A stretch of 64,000 nt of DNA, from contig DASXVV010000009.1 in assembly GCA_036504035.1 (NCBI GenBank), forward strand, positions 124,001 through 188,000, read 5' to 3'. The stretch is from Candidatus Deferrimicrobiaceae bacterium. GTDB lineage: Bacteria > Desulfobacterota > Deferrimicrobia > Deferrimicrobiales > Deferrimicrobiaceae. Made by a program: the position numbers and the translations under genes. Positions 42,691-51,548 of the stretch are shown piece after piece. The notes under the pieces were generated by a model. That model had not been told where the DNA came from and made no database searches. It saw only the letters and a list, made by a program, of their open reading frames with translations. Each line of letters opens with the position of its first letter. Position 1 is the first letter of the stretch.

Positions 42691-44154
42691 TCAGGCGGGA
42701 TCGCCGGGGAGGGCTTCCTTCCCGGCCTTCCCGTGCCGGTCACGCAACAGGGCGCTCCCGTAGGACGCGTTGAAGGGCCCGCTCCGCTCGTCGAATACTT
42801 CCGAAAGCCGGACCAGCAATCGCCTCCCCGCCACTAGAAGATCTTCCCGTCCCGTCAGCTCCGCACAACGGATCAAAGCCGCCGCGGCCCCTGAATTTGC
42901 CCCGAAGGGATATCGGGGAACCCGGAGCAGTCCCTGGTCGTCGGGCCTCCCGACCCGATCGGAAAACAGGCCGACGCGGGGGTCGAACAGCGTCAGCCGC
43001 ACCCGGTCGATCACATCCGTCGCCCGGTCGAGCCAACCCGAATCCTGCGTGGCATCCCGAAGGTCGAGGTAAGCGGTAACCGCCGCCACCTGATCGGCGA
43101 GATATCCCGGGTACAGCTTCTCCGAAAGGAAGCGCCCCACCTGGATGGCGCGCTGCAAGAGGCCGTCTCCCGAAGTACCCTCTCCGCTCTCGGGGAAGGC
43201 CCGGGCCGCGACGATCAACGCAGAGACGGCGAGAGCATTGTATTCGGAGACGATGATCCGCCGACCAGTCGCAGCATCGGCATCCGGGCCGGAAAAGAAG
43301 GCGCCGCTTTCCGCGTCGCGCAGCGAAAGCAACAGAAATCGAAGCGTTCCGCGGGCCGCGTCGGCAAAAAGCGGATCACCGGAAAGTTCGAAGGCCGAAG
43401 CGCAAAGCGACAGCATGCCGGCGTTGTCTTCCAGCCTTTTCTCGGGAACGGCCCCGGTCCAGTCTCGCCGCTCGGCATAGCGGAAGAAGCCCCCGCCGTC
43501 CGTGTCGTGCACCTCGGATTGCACCATGCGGCGCAGGATGGAAAGGAACGTCTCCCCCGGCTCGGCCCCGGGCTCGAACAACCAGAGGTCGCGCAGGAAC
43601 GCGAGCGCGTCGACCATCAGGTGCTTCGGCTCGCCGAAAAAGCCGGGGTGCACAGGGTCGACCTGCGAGATCACGGCCTGCCGGACCAGCGGGAGCAGAT
43701 CTTCGCCGGGAACGTCGCCGGAATCGGATGCAGACGAATCCGTCGAATCGGATGCCTCGGGAACCCTTGGGGGAATCGCCAGCCAGGCATCGATCCGTTC
43801 CCGGTCATTTCGATAGAACGCAGCGCAGCGGTCGAGCACGGCGAGCAGCGGGTCGGGCGGAAGGCGGGTTGCCCCGGTCAGGATCCGGCCATCGGGGAAC
43901 AGAACCGCCACGCTCGGCCATCCTCCCTGGTTGTAGCGGTCGTTGAGGTCGGGTCGCAGGTCGGAATCGACCCGGATGCAGACGTAGGACTCCGAAAGCC
44001 GCGCCCGGATACGTGGATCGGAGAGCGAAACGCCCTCGAGATCGCGGCATCCGGGACACCACCCGGCCGAGATCAGGAGGAACAGCAGCTTTCCCTCGGA
44101 GCCGGCGCGCGCGAAGGCTTCCGCCCCCCAGTCGTTCCAGGCGATCGCGGACAA
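42691..44154 (-). CDS. DUF255/YyaL-like thioredoxin-domain protein
   Basis: A 487-residue protein when started at TTG 44154, five bases after uppP; TTG 44196 within uppP is the alternative. The N-terminal thioredoxin fold has WNDWGAEAFARA and the WCPGC motif (about residues 32-36), typical of the DUF255 family (usually with TCHWC). The rest is an (alpha/alpha)6-toroid-like region with internal pattern RLEDNAGMLSLCASAFEL and SEYNALAVSALI. It is shorter than full-length YyaL proteins (about 650-700). Function unknown. It is convergent with wrbA, 7 bases apart. Confidence 0.8.
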   Translation of the reverse strand: MSAIAWNDWGAEAFARAGSEGKLLFLLISAGWCPGCRDLEGVSLSDPRIRARLSESYVCIRVDSDLRPDLNDRYNQGGWPSVAVLFPDGRILTGATRLPPDPLLAVLDRCAAFYRNDRERIDAWLAIPPRVPEASDSTDSSASDSGDVPGEDLLPLVRQAVISQVDPVHPGFFGEPKHLMVDALAFLRDLWLFEPGAEPGETFLSILRRMVQSEVHDTDGGGFFRYAERRDWTGAVPEKRLEDNAGMLSLCASAFELSGDPLFADAARGTLRFLLLSLRDAESGAFFSGPDADAATGRRIIVSEYNALAVSALIVAARAFPESGEGTSGDGLLQRAIQVGRFLSEKLYPGYLADQVAAVTAYLDLRDATQDSGWLDRATDVIDRVRLTLFDPRVGLFSDRVGRPDDQGLLRVPRYPFGANSGAAAALIRCAELTGREDLLVAGRRLLVRLSEVFDERSGPFNASYGSALLRDRHGKAGKEALPGDPA

Positions 44155-44158
44155 TGGG

Positions 44159-44962
44159 TCAGCCTTGCCGATATAGGTAGAAACAGAGTACGGCAAGAAA
44201 CGCGGTATAGGGCGCGAACCATTTGAAGCGGCCCTGGACGACCAGCCGCTCGACCAAAAGCAACGACAGGTAGCCCACCACCAGCGCCAGCCCGAATCCG
44301 ATGACGGAAGGGATCATGTCGGGAAGCACGGACACACCCGCCCCCTTGCGAAGATTCATCAGCGCGGCGCCCAAGATGGCGGGAAGCGAGATGAGGAAGG
44401 AAAATCGGGCGGCGCGCACGGAGCCGATGCCCAGCAGGAGCGCCAGCACGATCGTGGACCCGGACCGGGAAAGGCCGGGGAAGACGGCGAGTCCCTGGAG
44501 GGTGCCGATCGCGAGGGCCTCCCACCAGTCGATCCGCTCGGGATCCCACTTGTCGCGGAGCCGCATTCCGCTGACGATCAGCAATCCGGTCAGCACCAGG
44601 TAGCGAAGGCCGATCCCCAAAACCGTGAGTTGCGTCTCGACCACTTTGTGAAAGGCGAGGCCGATGATGCCGGTCGGGAGGGTAGCGAGCAGGATAAGGC
44701 CGATCTCGCGCCGCCCCCACGCGCGCTTCGGGAAGAATTTTCGACGGTCGAAGAGCGATCCCGCCATGTCGGCGATCTCTCGGCGGAGGAAGAAGAGGAC
44801 CGCTCCGAGAGTCCCCAGGTGCAGGAGGGTATCGAAGGCCAGTTCGGGTTCGTTGAGCCCGAGCAGCTTCTGGGTGAGGAACAGGTGCCCGGAGCTGCTG
44901 ACGGGAAGGAATTCGGTCGCCCCCTGAAGGAGCCCCAGGATGATCGCCTGCAGGATCGTCAT
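44159..44962 (-). CDS. uppP: Undecaprenyl-diphosphatase
   Basis: A 267-residue membrane enzyme (BacA family) that dephosphorylates C55-PP to the carrier lipid used in cell-wall synthesis; overexpression gives bacitracin resistance. Its diagnostic motifs are LQGATEFLPVSSSGHL near the N-terminus and FPGLSRSGSTI at about 170-180. Eight membrane helices are expected. ATG 44962 overlaps the phosphomannomutase stop by four bases. It fits the local theme of envelope building and recycling. Confidence 0.96.
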   Translation of the reverse strand: MTILQAIILGLLQGATEFLPVSSSGHLFLTQKLLGLNEPELAFDTLLHLGTLGAVLFFLRREIADMAGSLFDRRKFFPKRAWGRREIGLILLATLPTGIIGLAFHKVVETQLTVLGIGLRYLVLTGLLIVSGMRLRDKWDPERIDWWEALAIGTLQGLAVFPGLSRSGSTIVLALLLGIGSVRAARFSFLISLPAILGAALMNLRKGAGVSVLPDMIPSVIGFGLALVVGYLSLLLVERLVVQGRFKWFAPYTAFLAVLCFYLYRQG

Positions 44963-46308
44963 ATCGAAGCCCGTACCGCGGCTTCCATGATGGCCCGGAT
45001 CCCGTCGACCGTGGCCTGGTCCTTCCCCTCGAACCGGAGCACCAGGACCGGCTGCGTGTTGGAGGCGCGCACGAGCCCCCATCCGCCGTCGAACAGCGCC
45101 CGGACGCCGTCGACGGAGATCACCTCGTTCGCTTTCGGGGCGACGATCGCCGCGACCCGCGTGACGACGTCGAACTTCCGGTCGTCGGGGCAATCGACCC
45201 GGATCTCGGGCGTCGAGACCACGGGCGGCAAGTCGGCGAGCAGCGCGGAAAGCGGCCGGTCGGCCGACGCGACGATTTCGAACAGCCGCCCCGACGCGTA
45301 GATCGCGTCATCGAACCCGAGGAAGCGGTCCTTGAAGAAGATGTGGCCGCTCATCTCGCCGGCGATCTCGGCATGCTCCTCCTTCATCTTCTGCTTGATG
45401 AGGGAATGACCCGCCTTCCACATGACGGGCCTTCCGCCCCGACGTGCCACGTCGTCGTACAGGTTCTGCGACGCCTTGACCTCGGAGATGACGGCCGAGC
45501 CCGGCTTCCGGGAAAGGATCTCGCGGGCGAACAGCACCAGGAGGTAATCGCCGTAGATGACGTTGCCCAGCTCGTCGACCGCCCCGATGCGATCGGCGTC
45601 GCCGTCGAAGCCGACGCCGAGGTCGGCGCCGTTGTCCTTGACCGTCTGGATCAGGGCGCGGAGATTCTCGGGGACGGTCGGGTCGGGGAAGTGGTTGGGA
45701 AAGCGGCCGTCCATCTCGCAGAACAGTTCGACCACCTCGATCCCCAGCGCCCGGAACAGGTCGGGCGCGACGCGGCTGGCGGTGCCGTTGCCGGCATCGA
45801 CGACCACCTTGAGCTTGCGGGGAACGTGCAGCACGGACAGGACATAGTCCTTGTAGTCCTGTTCGACGGACAGTTCCGTGACCTTGCCTTCCCCAGTGGC
45901 GAATTCGCCACGCTCGATCAGCCGACGAAGCTCCTGGATCGTCTCGCCGTAGATCGACGACGGCCCGATGCAAAGCTTGAAGCCGTTGAAGTCGGGCGGG
46001 TTGTGGCTTCCGGTGATCATCACGCCGCCGCCGGCGCCGGTCTTGTGGATGGAGTAGTAAAGAAGCGGCGTCGGGACGACCCCCACGTCGATGACGTCTA
46101 GCCCCGTCGACAGCAGCCCTTCGACCATCGCGTCGCGAAAGCCCGGGGAGCTCAGCCGGCAGTCGCGCCCCAGGGTGATCGAACGGATTCCCTGCCGCAA
46201 GGCATAAGTGCCGAACCCTTTTCCGAGCAGCGTCACGGTCTCGGGGGTGAGGTCTGTGCCGACCAGCCCCCGGACGTCGTATTCCCGAAAGATGTGAGGA
46301 TTGATCAT
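44959..46308 (-). CDS. Phosphomannomutase/phosphoglucomutase
   Basis: A 449-residue alpha-D-phosphohexomutase. The start is ATG 46308 with GGGAGCGGAT just upstream; a longer in-frame form reads back into the repeat at 46325. Domain 1 has the active-site phosphoserine loop ITGSHNPPDFNGFKL, domain 2 the metal-binding GVGFDGDADRIGAV, domain 3 the sugar-binding GEMSGHIFF, and domain 4 the phosphate-binding RASNTQPVLVLRFEG. It resembles AlgC-type enzymes that act on mannose and glucose 1/6-phosphates for surface polysaccharides. Gene order with uppP suggests envelope metabolism. Confidence 0.92.
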   Translation of the reverse strand: MINPHIFREYDVRGLVGTDLTPETVTLLGKGFGTYALRQGIRSITLGRDCRLSSPGFRDAMVEGLLSTGLDVIDVGVVPTPLLYYSIHKTGAGGGVMITGSHNPPDFNGFKLCIGPSSIYGETIQELRRLIERGEFATGEGKVTELSVEQDYKDYVLSVLHVPRKLKVVVDAGNGTASRVAPDLFRALGIEVVELFCEMDGRFPNHFPDPTVPENLRALIQTVKDNGADLGVGFDGDADRIGAVDELGNVIYGDYLLVLFAREILSRKPGSAVISEVKASQNLYDDVARRGGRPVMWKAGHSLIKQKMKEEHAEIAGEMSGHIFFKDRFLGFDDAIYASGRLFEIVASADRPLSALLADLPPVVSTPEIRVDCPDDRKFDVVTRVAAIVAPKANEVISVDGVRALFDGGWGLVRASNTQPVLVLRFEGKDQATVDGIRAIMEAAVRASI

Positions 46309-46324
46309 ATCCGCTCCCATTGGC

Positions 46325-46505
46325 AGGGACATGGTAAGGACCATGATGCCGGGATCGCGCCCGGATTTGGGTCAGATTTTGCCGCAACGATTGAGCCAAA
46401 CCGGAGGCGTAGCAGCGCTACGTCGAGGATTTGGCGATCGAAGCGCGGCGAAAGATGGCCCGAAGACGGGATGCGAGATGGCATTTTGGTCCTTACCATG
46501 TCCCT
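46325..46505. repeat. 181-bp palindromic MITE-like element
   Basis: The ends are imperfect 26-bp inverted repeats: AGGGACATGGTAAGGACCA is shared exactly by both ends (46325-46343 and the complement of 46487-46505), and 24 of 26 positions match overall. The inside is also an extended imperfect palindrome around a centre at about 46415 (CGTAG-CAGCG-CTACG), so the whole element could fold into one long hairpin. It fills the gap between the malic enzyme stop and the phosphomannomutase ribosome binding site. No transposase is encoded and no target duplication was seen. The short frames within it look like by-products of the repeat. Confidence 0.75.
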
Positions 46506-47950
46506 TAGTCGAGGTTGATCTCGGCGTATTCCTTGGCGGCACGGCGCGCGACCTTGGTACGCTGGGCCGCCTTGGCAACTTCCCTCGCGACGGCGGGCGC
46601 AACCTTGCGATTGAACACCGACGGGATGATGTAGTCCTCGGACAGTTCTTCCTTGCCGACGCAGGCAGCGATCGCGTAGGCGGCCGCCAGTTTCATTTCC
46701 TCGTTGATCGACACCGCGTGGGAATCGAGCGCCCCGCGGAAGATGCCGGGGAACGCGAGGACGTTGTTGATCTGGTTCGGGTAGTCGGAGCGACCGGTCG
46801 CCATGATGCGGACGTAGGGCGCCGCCTCCTCGGGCATGATCTCGGGATCGGGATTGGCCATGGCGAAGACAATCGGGTCCTTCGCCATCTTCTTGAGGTC
46901 GGCGACGCTGATGAGTCCCGGGCCGGCCAGTCCCATGAACATATCGGCGCCCTTGATAACGTCGGAGAGCCGCCCCTGCTCGTTGTTGGGATTGGTGTGC
47001 TCGGCGTACCAGTCCTTCATGAAGTTCATGTGCGTCTTGCGGCCCTTGTAGATCGCGCCCGTCCGGTCGACACCGATGATGTTCTTCGCCCCGGCGTTCA
47101 TGATGATCTTGGAGCAGGCGACACCCGAGGCGCCGACGCCGGCCACGACGATCTTCATGTCTTCGAGCCGCTTCTTGACGATCTTGAGCGCGTTGAGCAA
47201 CGCCGCGAGGACGACCACCGCGGTGCCGTGCTGGTCGTCGTGGAAGACGGGGATGCCCATCTCCTTCTTGAGGCGTTCTTCGATCTCGAAACAGCGGGGG
47301 GCGGAGATGTCCTCGAGGTTGATGCCGCCGAACGTGGGCTCGAGCGCCTTGACGATCTTGATGATCTCTTCGGGGTCCTTCGTGTTGATGCAGATCGGCC
47401 AGGCATCGATGTCGCCGAATTCCTTGAACAGCATCGCCTTGCCTTCCATGACGGGCATGGCCGCCTCGGGGCCGATGTCGCCCAGGCCGAGAACGGCAGT
47501 GCCGTCGGAGACGATCGCGACCGTGTTGCCCTTGATCGTCAGGTTTTGGGCCTTTTTGACATCGTGGTGGATCGCCATGCAGACGCGTGCGACGCCGGGG
47601 GTGTAGGCGATAGAAAGGTCGGCGCGCGTCTTGACCGGAATCTTGTTGACGATGGCGATCTTGCCGCCGAGATGTTTAAGGAAGGTGCGATCGGAAACGT
47701 TGATGATCTTGACGTGCTCGACGGCCTTGACTCCCTCGATGATCTCCTGGGCGTGTTCGACGTCGCGGGCGCGCACCGTGATGTCGCGGGTGAGCGTTCC
47801 CTTGCCGTGTCCCGAAAGGTCGACTGCGCCGATATCGCCCCCGACTTCGCCGATGGCCGTCGTCAGCTTGCCAAGCATGCCGGGCTTGTTCTCGATCTCC
47901 ACGCGCATCGTGATGCTGTAGCTTTCACTCGGGGTCAGGGTCGACGGCAT
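46505..47950 (-). CDS. NADP-type malic enzyme with N-terminal ACT domain
   Basis: A 481-residue malate oxidoreductase (decarboxylating). ATG 47950 has a strong AAGGAGGCTTT site. Residues about 10-80 form an ACT domain (SITMRVEIENKPGMLGKLTTAIGEVGGDI in parts), a ligand-binding regulatory module. The catalytic core has AYTPGVARVC, SDGTAVLGLGDIGPEAAMPVMEGK in parts, PVFHDDQHGTAVVVLA and the NAD(P) fold VAGVGASGVA. It converts malate to pyruvate plus CO2, linking TCA flux to NADPH supply. The stop codon abuts the palindromic element. Confidence 0.94.
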   Translation of the reverse strand: MPSTLTPSESYSITMRVEIENKPGMLGKLTTAIGEVGGDIGAVDLSGHGKGTLTRDITVRARDVEHAQEIIEGVKAVEHVKIINVSDRTFLKHLGGKIAIVNKIPVKTRADLSIAYTPGVARVCMAIHHDVKKAQNLTIKGNTVAIVSDGTAVLGLGDIGPEAAMPVMEGKAMLFKEFGDIDAWPICINTKDPEEIIKIVKALEPTFGGINLEDISAPRCFEIEERLKKEMGIPVFHDDQHGTAVVVLAALLNALKIVKKRLEDMKIVVAGVGASGVACSKIIMNAGAKNIIGVDRTGAIYKGRKTHMNFMKDWYAEHTNPNNEQGRLSDVIKGADMFMGLAGPGLISVADLKKMAKDPIVFAMANPDPEIMPEEAAPYVRIMATGRSDYPNQINNVLAFPGIFRGALDSHAVSINEEMKLAAAYAIAACVGKEELSEDYIIPSVFNRKVAPAVAREVAKAAQRTKVARRAAKEYAEINLD

Positions 47951-48246
47951 AAAGCCTCCTTGTCTGATATCGGGACACGGTATTTTAAGCGCCATGCCGG
48001 ATCAAATCAACAATCCGATGCACCGGGGATAAAACAGGCGCATAAGGCGACGGCAAGAGGACATCAGTGCAGCGCAGAAAACCGCACATGAAGGTTATTT
48101 CCTACATTTTTATAAGTTATTGGACTACATCAAAAGGTTATGCTTTGCCTTATTGTATTACTTATTTCACTATAGTGTATTTTCCCTTTACAGTCCCCGA
48201 GTAATCGCGGTATTCTTTTGCCAACAAGAGAAAAGGAGATATAACT
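47951..48246. other. AT-rich intergenic region with divergent promoters
   Basis: 296 bases between the divergent malic enzyme and XRE-cupin genes. The right half (48085-48200) is markedly AT-rich for this genome. It contains TTGCCT, TTGTAT and TATAGT-like elements and a perfect 10-bp palindrome, but no promoter pair with good spacing stands out. No open frame with coding character was seen. Confidence 0.6.
48168..48177. promoter_or_regulatory. Candidate operator CACTATAGTG
   Basis: A perfect 10-bp palindrome in the AT-rich region, about 70 bases upstream of the XRE-cupin gene and overlapping a TATAGT sequence that could serve as a -10 box. Autoregulation by that DNA-binding protein is a plausible but untested reading. 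Confidence 0.35.
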
Positions 48247-48789
48247 TTGGAAAATATTGACGTCGGCAAGAGAATCAAGAGCATCCGGAAACGCAAGGGC
48301 CTTACGCTACAGGAACTTGCAGAGAAGAGCGGAATCTCCGCAACGGCCATCAGCGCCATCGAGCGGAACGTGTCCTCGCCGACCGTGACGACGCTCGCAG
48401 GCATCGGGCGGGCGCTCGGCGAATCGCTCTCCTCGCTTCTCGGCGAGAGCGACATCGAGTACGTCGTGACCCGCGGAAACCAGCGTGAACGGCTGGCGAC
48501 CGAGATCCGGGACGTCGACTTCAGCAGCCTCGCTTCCGGCATCCCCGGGCAGCGGTTCCAGCCCATGCTCAGCGTGCTGAAGCCCGGCGCCGGCAGCGGC
48601 ACCGACTACATCAACCACCGCGGCGAAGATTTCTTCTACGTCGTGGACGGTTCGCTCGTGGTCGAGATGATGGGCCGGGAAGAGAAGCTCGAGGCGGGCG
48701 ACAGCCTCTACCTGCGGAGCAACACGCCTTACCGCTGGAAGAACAGCTCGAGCAGCCAGACGCAACTCCTGGTCGTGTCGACTCCGTAA
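48247..48789 (+). CDS. XRE-family transcription regulator with C-terminal cupin domain
   Basis: A 180-residue regulator from TTG 48247, eight bases after AAGGAG. The helix-turn-helix lies at about 7-62 (GKRIKSIRKRKGLTLQELAEKSG, ISATAISAIERNVSSPTVTTL in parts). The cupin_2 beta-barrel lies at about 100-178, with metal-ligand-like His and Glu in YINHRGEDFFYVVDGSLVVEM in parts. HTH-cupin proteins sense small metabolites. It is transcribed divergently from the malic enzyme, which could be its target. A terminator follows at once. Confidence 0.92.
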   Translation: MENIDVGKRIKSIRKRKGLTLQELAEKSGISATAISAIERNVSSPTVTTLAGIGRALGESLSSLLGESDIEYVVTRGNQRERLATEIRDVDFSSLASGIPGQRFQPMLSVLKPGAGSGTDYINHRGEDFFYVVDGSLVVEMMGREEKLEAGDSLYLRSNTPYRWKNSSSSQTQLLVVSTP

Positions 48790-48813
48790 CGGGGAAAACG
48801 ACCGAGATCGGCA

Positions 48814-48850
48814 AGCCGCCCCCCGGATGATCCGGGGGGCGGCTTTTTTT
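48814..48850 (+). terminator. Strong hairpin terminator between XRE-cupin and nth (bidirectional)
   Basis: AGCCGCCCCCCGGA pairs with TCCGGGGGGCGGCT around a TGA-type loop and is followed by TTTTTTT on the plus strand. On the minus strand it is followed by a short stretch ending the nth message. It separates two convergent genes. Confidence 0.9.
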
Positions 48851-49502
48851 ATTGAACGGAGAGTCCCTGTTTCGGGCAGATCGGTTCGAGGCCGCATTCG
48901 GGACAATGCGGTTTACGGGCGACGCACACCCGACGTCCGTGCCAACCCAGCCGGGTCGTGAAATCCCACCAGCGCGATCTGGGGATGACCGCAGCCAGAT
49001 CCTGTTCGATCCGGACCGGATCCTTGGATGCCGTCAAGCCCAGCCGGAACGAAACCCGGCCGACGTGCGTGTCGACCGGCAAGGCGGGTATCCCGAAACA
49101 TCCGCCGAGCACGACCGAAGCTGTCTTCCGGCCGACGCCCGGCAGGCGGGTGAGCGCCTCGAGGTCGGCAGGCACCTCGCCGCCGTGCCGAGAGACCAGC
49201 GCGGCGGCCAGCTCCCGGATCGCCTTGGCCTTGTTCCGGTAGAAGCCGGTCGAGCGGACCGCTTCCTCCATCGCTTCCTGCGAGGCGCCGGACATGGCCG
49301 CTGCATCGGGCCATTGCGCAAAAAGGCCCGGCGTCACCCGGTTCACCCGGTCGTCGGTGCACTGCGCCGCCAGCACCGTCGAGACCAGAAGTTGGATGGG
49401 CGTCCTGAAATCCAGGACGATGCGGGCGTCGGGGTAGGTCGAATCGAGGAAGGAAAGAATGACGGGGACGGCGGATTCGACGCCTTTCCGTCGCGTCGTC
49501 AT
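48849..49502 (-). CDS. nth: Endonuclease III (DNA glycosylase/AP lyase)
   Basis: A 217-residue Nth that excises oxidised pyrimidines. The helix-hairpin-helix LTRLPGVGRKTASVVLG contains the catalytic Lys, the VDTHVGRVSFRLG segment contains the catalytic Asp, and the C-terminal [4Fe-4S] cluster has the Cys spacing C-x6-C-x2-C-x5-C (CVARKPHCPECGLEPICP). It is translated from an ATG that overlaps the preceding 89-residue gene's stop by four bases. Confidence 0.95.
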   Translation of the reverse strand: MTTRRKGVESAVPVILSFLDSTYPDARIVLDFRTPIQLLVSTVLAAQCTDDRVNRVTPGLFAQWPDAAAMSGASQEAMEEAVRSTGFYRNKAKAIRELAAALVSRHGGEVPADLEALTRLPGVGRKTASVVLGGCFGIPALPVDTHVGRVSFRLGLTASKDPVRIEQDLAAVIPRSRWWDFTTRLGWHGRRVCVARKPHCPECGLEPICPKQGLSVQ

Positions 49503-49768
49503 GTTTCGGTGCGCCGGAGCACGATGATCTCGAGGCCCCGGACATCAAGCTCGAGCGTGGCGCCGGGAAGGTCGCAGGTGAAGAGCGTCCCGGGCTCGCC
49601 CTCTTCGAGTTCGACGGAAAAGGCGTGCCGGCCCTCGAGCCAATCGAGCATCGCCCGGACCTCGACGAAGGTCATGTCGATCGCGTCGGGTGCGATGATC
49701 TTGTAAAGCTTCTCCCGGTGGATGATCGGGTAGATCTCGAATCCGTCAGTATCCTTGTTGGAAGGCAT
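49499..49768 (-). CDS. Hypothetical 89-residue protein coupled to nth
   Basis: A small acidic protein from ATG 49768 with a GAGGAGAAGG site. It contains YPIIHREKLYKIIAPDAIDMTFVEVRAMLDWLEG in pieces and then alternating strands (FTCDLPGATLELDVRGLEIIVLRR). No motif recognised. It lies between the AMMECR1 gene (9 bases) and nth (4-base overlap), so it is part of that operon. Confidence 0.7.
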   Translation of the reverse strand: MPSNKDTDGFEIYPIIHREKLYKIIAPDAIDMTFVEVRAMLDWLEGRHAFSVELEEGEPGTLFTCDLPGATLELDVRGLEIIVLRRTET

Positions 49769-49777
49769 TCCTTCTCC

Positions 49778-50347
49778 TCATCGCTTTTCGGAAAAGACTT
49801 CCGCGGTGAACGCATGGATCGCGGCCCCCTCGCGCCACGCATCGAGCGGCAGCCCCGCTTTCACGCAGGTCTGGGAAAGGAACGTTTCACGGTCCCAGCC
49901 GTATTCGATGGCCACCTGGGGCAACAGCAACCCGCGCCGGCTCCCTTTCGAAACCACAAGGCCGTCGATGCCCACGCGCACTTCCTCGGGGCGGATCGGG
50001 CGAAGCGGCGTCAGCACGGAGATCTCGAACCGCAGCCCGGCAGCCTCGGCCCCGGTGACGGGCGGGAACCGCGGGTCTTCGATCGCGGCCGCGATAGCGC
50101 ATTCCTGGACCGTGCGATAGAGCGGCGCGACGGGCTCGGTATAGCCGATGCACCCTCGCAAACGCCCTCCCTTCGTCAAGGTGACGAAGGCCGCCCCGGG
50201 TTCCGAGAGTTTCGGCGTCGCGGGCGCTTCGGCGGAGAGATCGCCGTTTTTCAGGTAACCCTCGACGGCATGGCGCGCGATGGAGAGCAGTTCCGCGCGC
50301 GCTTCCTCGGGCAGATATGGGGGTTCGGCGGATTGTCCGTTGCTCAT
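49778..50347 (-). CDS. AMMECR1-domain protein (AmmeMemoRadiSam system protein A-like)
   Basis: A 189-residue AMMECR1-domain protein. The hallmark LRGCIGY lies at about 63-69, in the context FVTLTKGGRLRGCIGYTEPVAPL in parts, with later EDPRFPPVTGAE and LLLPQVAIEYGWDRETFL. In many bacteria and archaea this domain occurs with a MEMO1-like protein and a radical-SAM enzyme of unresolved function; neither is in this window. ATG 50347 is 14 bases downstream of the HD-GYP gene. Confidence 0.92.
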   Translation of the reverse strand: MSNGQSAEPPYLPEEARAELLSIARHAVEGYLKNGDLSAEAPATPKLSEPGAAFVTLTKGGRLRGCIGYTEPVAPLYRTVQECAIAAAIEDPRFPPVTGAEAAGLRFEISVLTPLRPIRPEEVRVGIDGLVVSKGSRRGLLLPQVAIEYGWDRETFLSQTCVKAGLPLDAWREGAAIHAFTAEVFSEKR

Positions 50348-50360
50348 GCGCGGGGCATGG

Positions 50361-51497
50361 TCATGCGAGTCTTGCCTGGTGGGACATCCGGAAGATGGCC
50401 GGGTCGAGTCCTTCGGGAATCATGACGTCGTCGGGAACCTCGATGCGCCCCTGGCACGCCAGGAACATCGGGACGATCTCCGGGTCGAACTGGCTGCCCG
50501 AGCAGCGAACGATCTCGGCATTGGCCGCTTCGACGGGCAAGGCCTTGCGGTAGGCACGTGTGGAAGTCATGGCATCGAACGTGTCGGCGACGGCCATGAT
50601 GCGGGATTCGAACGGGATCTCGGTACCGGCAAGATGGGACGGGTAGCCCTTGCCGTCGAATCGCTCGTGGTGGTGGAGGATCGCGGGCAACAGCGGCTGG
50701 AAAAACGGGATCGGGTCCAGGATCTTGGTGGCGACCTCGGGATGCCGGACGATCTCCATGAACTCTTCGTCGTTCAATCGCCCCGGCTTGTTGAGGACGA
50801 CCTCGCGCACGCCGATCTTGCCCAGGTCATGGAGGATGGAGGCGCGCCGGAGGTTCTCGAGCGGTATGTCTTTCATGCCCATCATCTTGCCGATGGCGAC
50901 CGAATACATCGTGACCCGCTGCGAATGGCCCCGCGTGTAGAGGTCCTTGGCCTCGAGCGCCTTGATCATGGCGTCGATCGAGCGGACGTACATCGAATTG
51001 ATGAGCTCGGTCTGCTCGCGCACCTTGCGCTCGAGATTGAGCTGGTAATCCTGCAGCTCCCGCTCGAGCGACTTCTTCCGGATGGCGTTCTCGATCGTGA
51101 TGAGCAGGACGTCGAAGTTGAACGGCTTGGTGATGTAGTCGCAGGCGCCCATCTTGAGGGCGGAGACTGCCGTGTCGAGCTCGGCATAGGCGGACATGAC
51201 GATGCCGGCGGTCTCGGGCGCGCGCCGGGTGGTCTCGCGCAGCAGCGCGATGCCGTCCATGACGGGCATGCGGATGTCGGTGAGCATGACGTCGTAGGGG
51301 GAAAGGGCGGCGTCCTGGATGCGCGCAAGCGCATCCTTGCCGTTCGAGGCCTCGTCGACCTCGAACCCTGCGATTTCGAGCCGTTCGCGGACGATGCTCC
51401 GGATGTATTCCTCGTCATCGACCACGAGGACCCGCCTTGCGGCAGGTGGCGTCCGGAATCGGGTGTCCGGGAACTCTATGGATGCACCGGCAGCCAT
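50361..51497 (-). CDS. Response regulator with HD-GYP phosphodiesterase output
   Basis: A 378-residue protein from ATG 51497 (AAGGA site). The receiver (about 20-140) has VVDDEEYIRSI and phospho-acceptor Asp in MLTDIRMPVMDG. A linking coiled coil precedes the HD-GYP domain (about 180-350): GHSQRVTMYSVAIG, ILHDLGKIGV, and the diagnostic HHHERFDGKGYP. HD-GYP proteins degrade cyclic di-GMP (or cGAMP in some deltaproteobacteria). No cognate kinase is adjacent. All the metal-binding His/Asp residues visible are intact. Confidence 0.94.
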   Translation of the reverse strand: MAAGASIEFPDTRFRTPPAARRVLVVDDEEYIRSIVRERLEIAGFEVDEASNGKDALARIQDAALSPYDVMLTDIRMPVMDGIALLRETTRRAPETAGIVMSAYAELDTAVSALKMGACDYITKPFNFDVLLITIENAIRKKSLERELQDYQLNLERKVREQTELINSMYVRSIDAMIKALEAKDLYTRGHSQRVTMYSVAIGKMMGMKDIPLENLRRASILHDLGKIGVREVVLNKPGRLNDEEFMEIVRHPEVATKILDPIPFFQPLLPAILHHHERFDGKGYPSHLAGTEIPFESRIMAVADTFDAMTSTRAYRKALPVEAANAEIVRCSGSQFDPEIVPMFLACQGRIEVPDDVMIPEGLDPAIFRMSHQARLA

Positions 51498-51548
51498 CAA
51501 TTTCCTTTTCGGCAGAATCGGCCGAAATATTCAGTCGAAATACGCCGC

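Noticed and set aside
46294-46602. Several short open frames on both strands in the MITE-like element
   Set aside because: They arise from the palindromic GC-rich repeat, have no ribosome binding sites and resemble each other only because of the inverted repeat.
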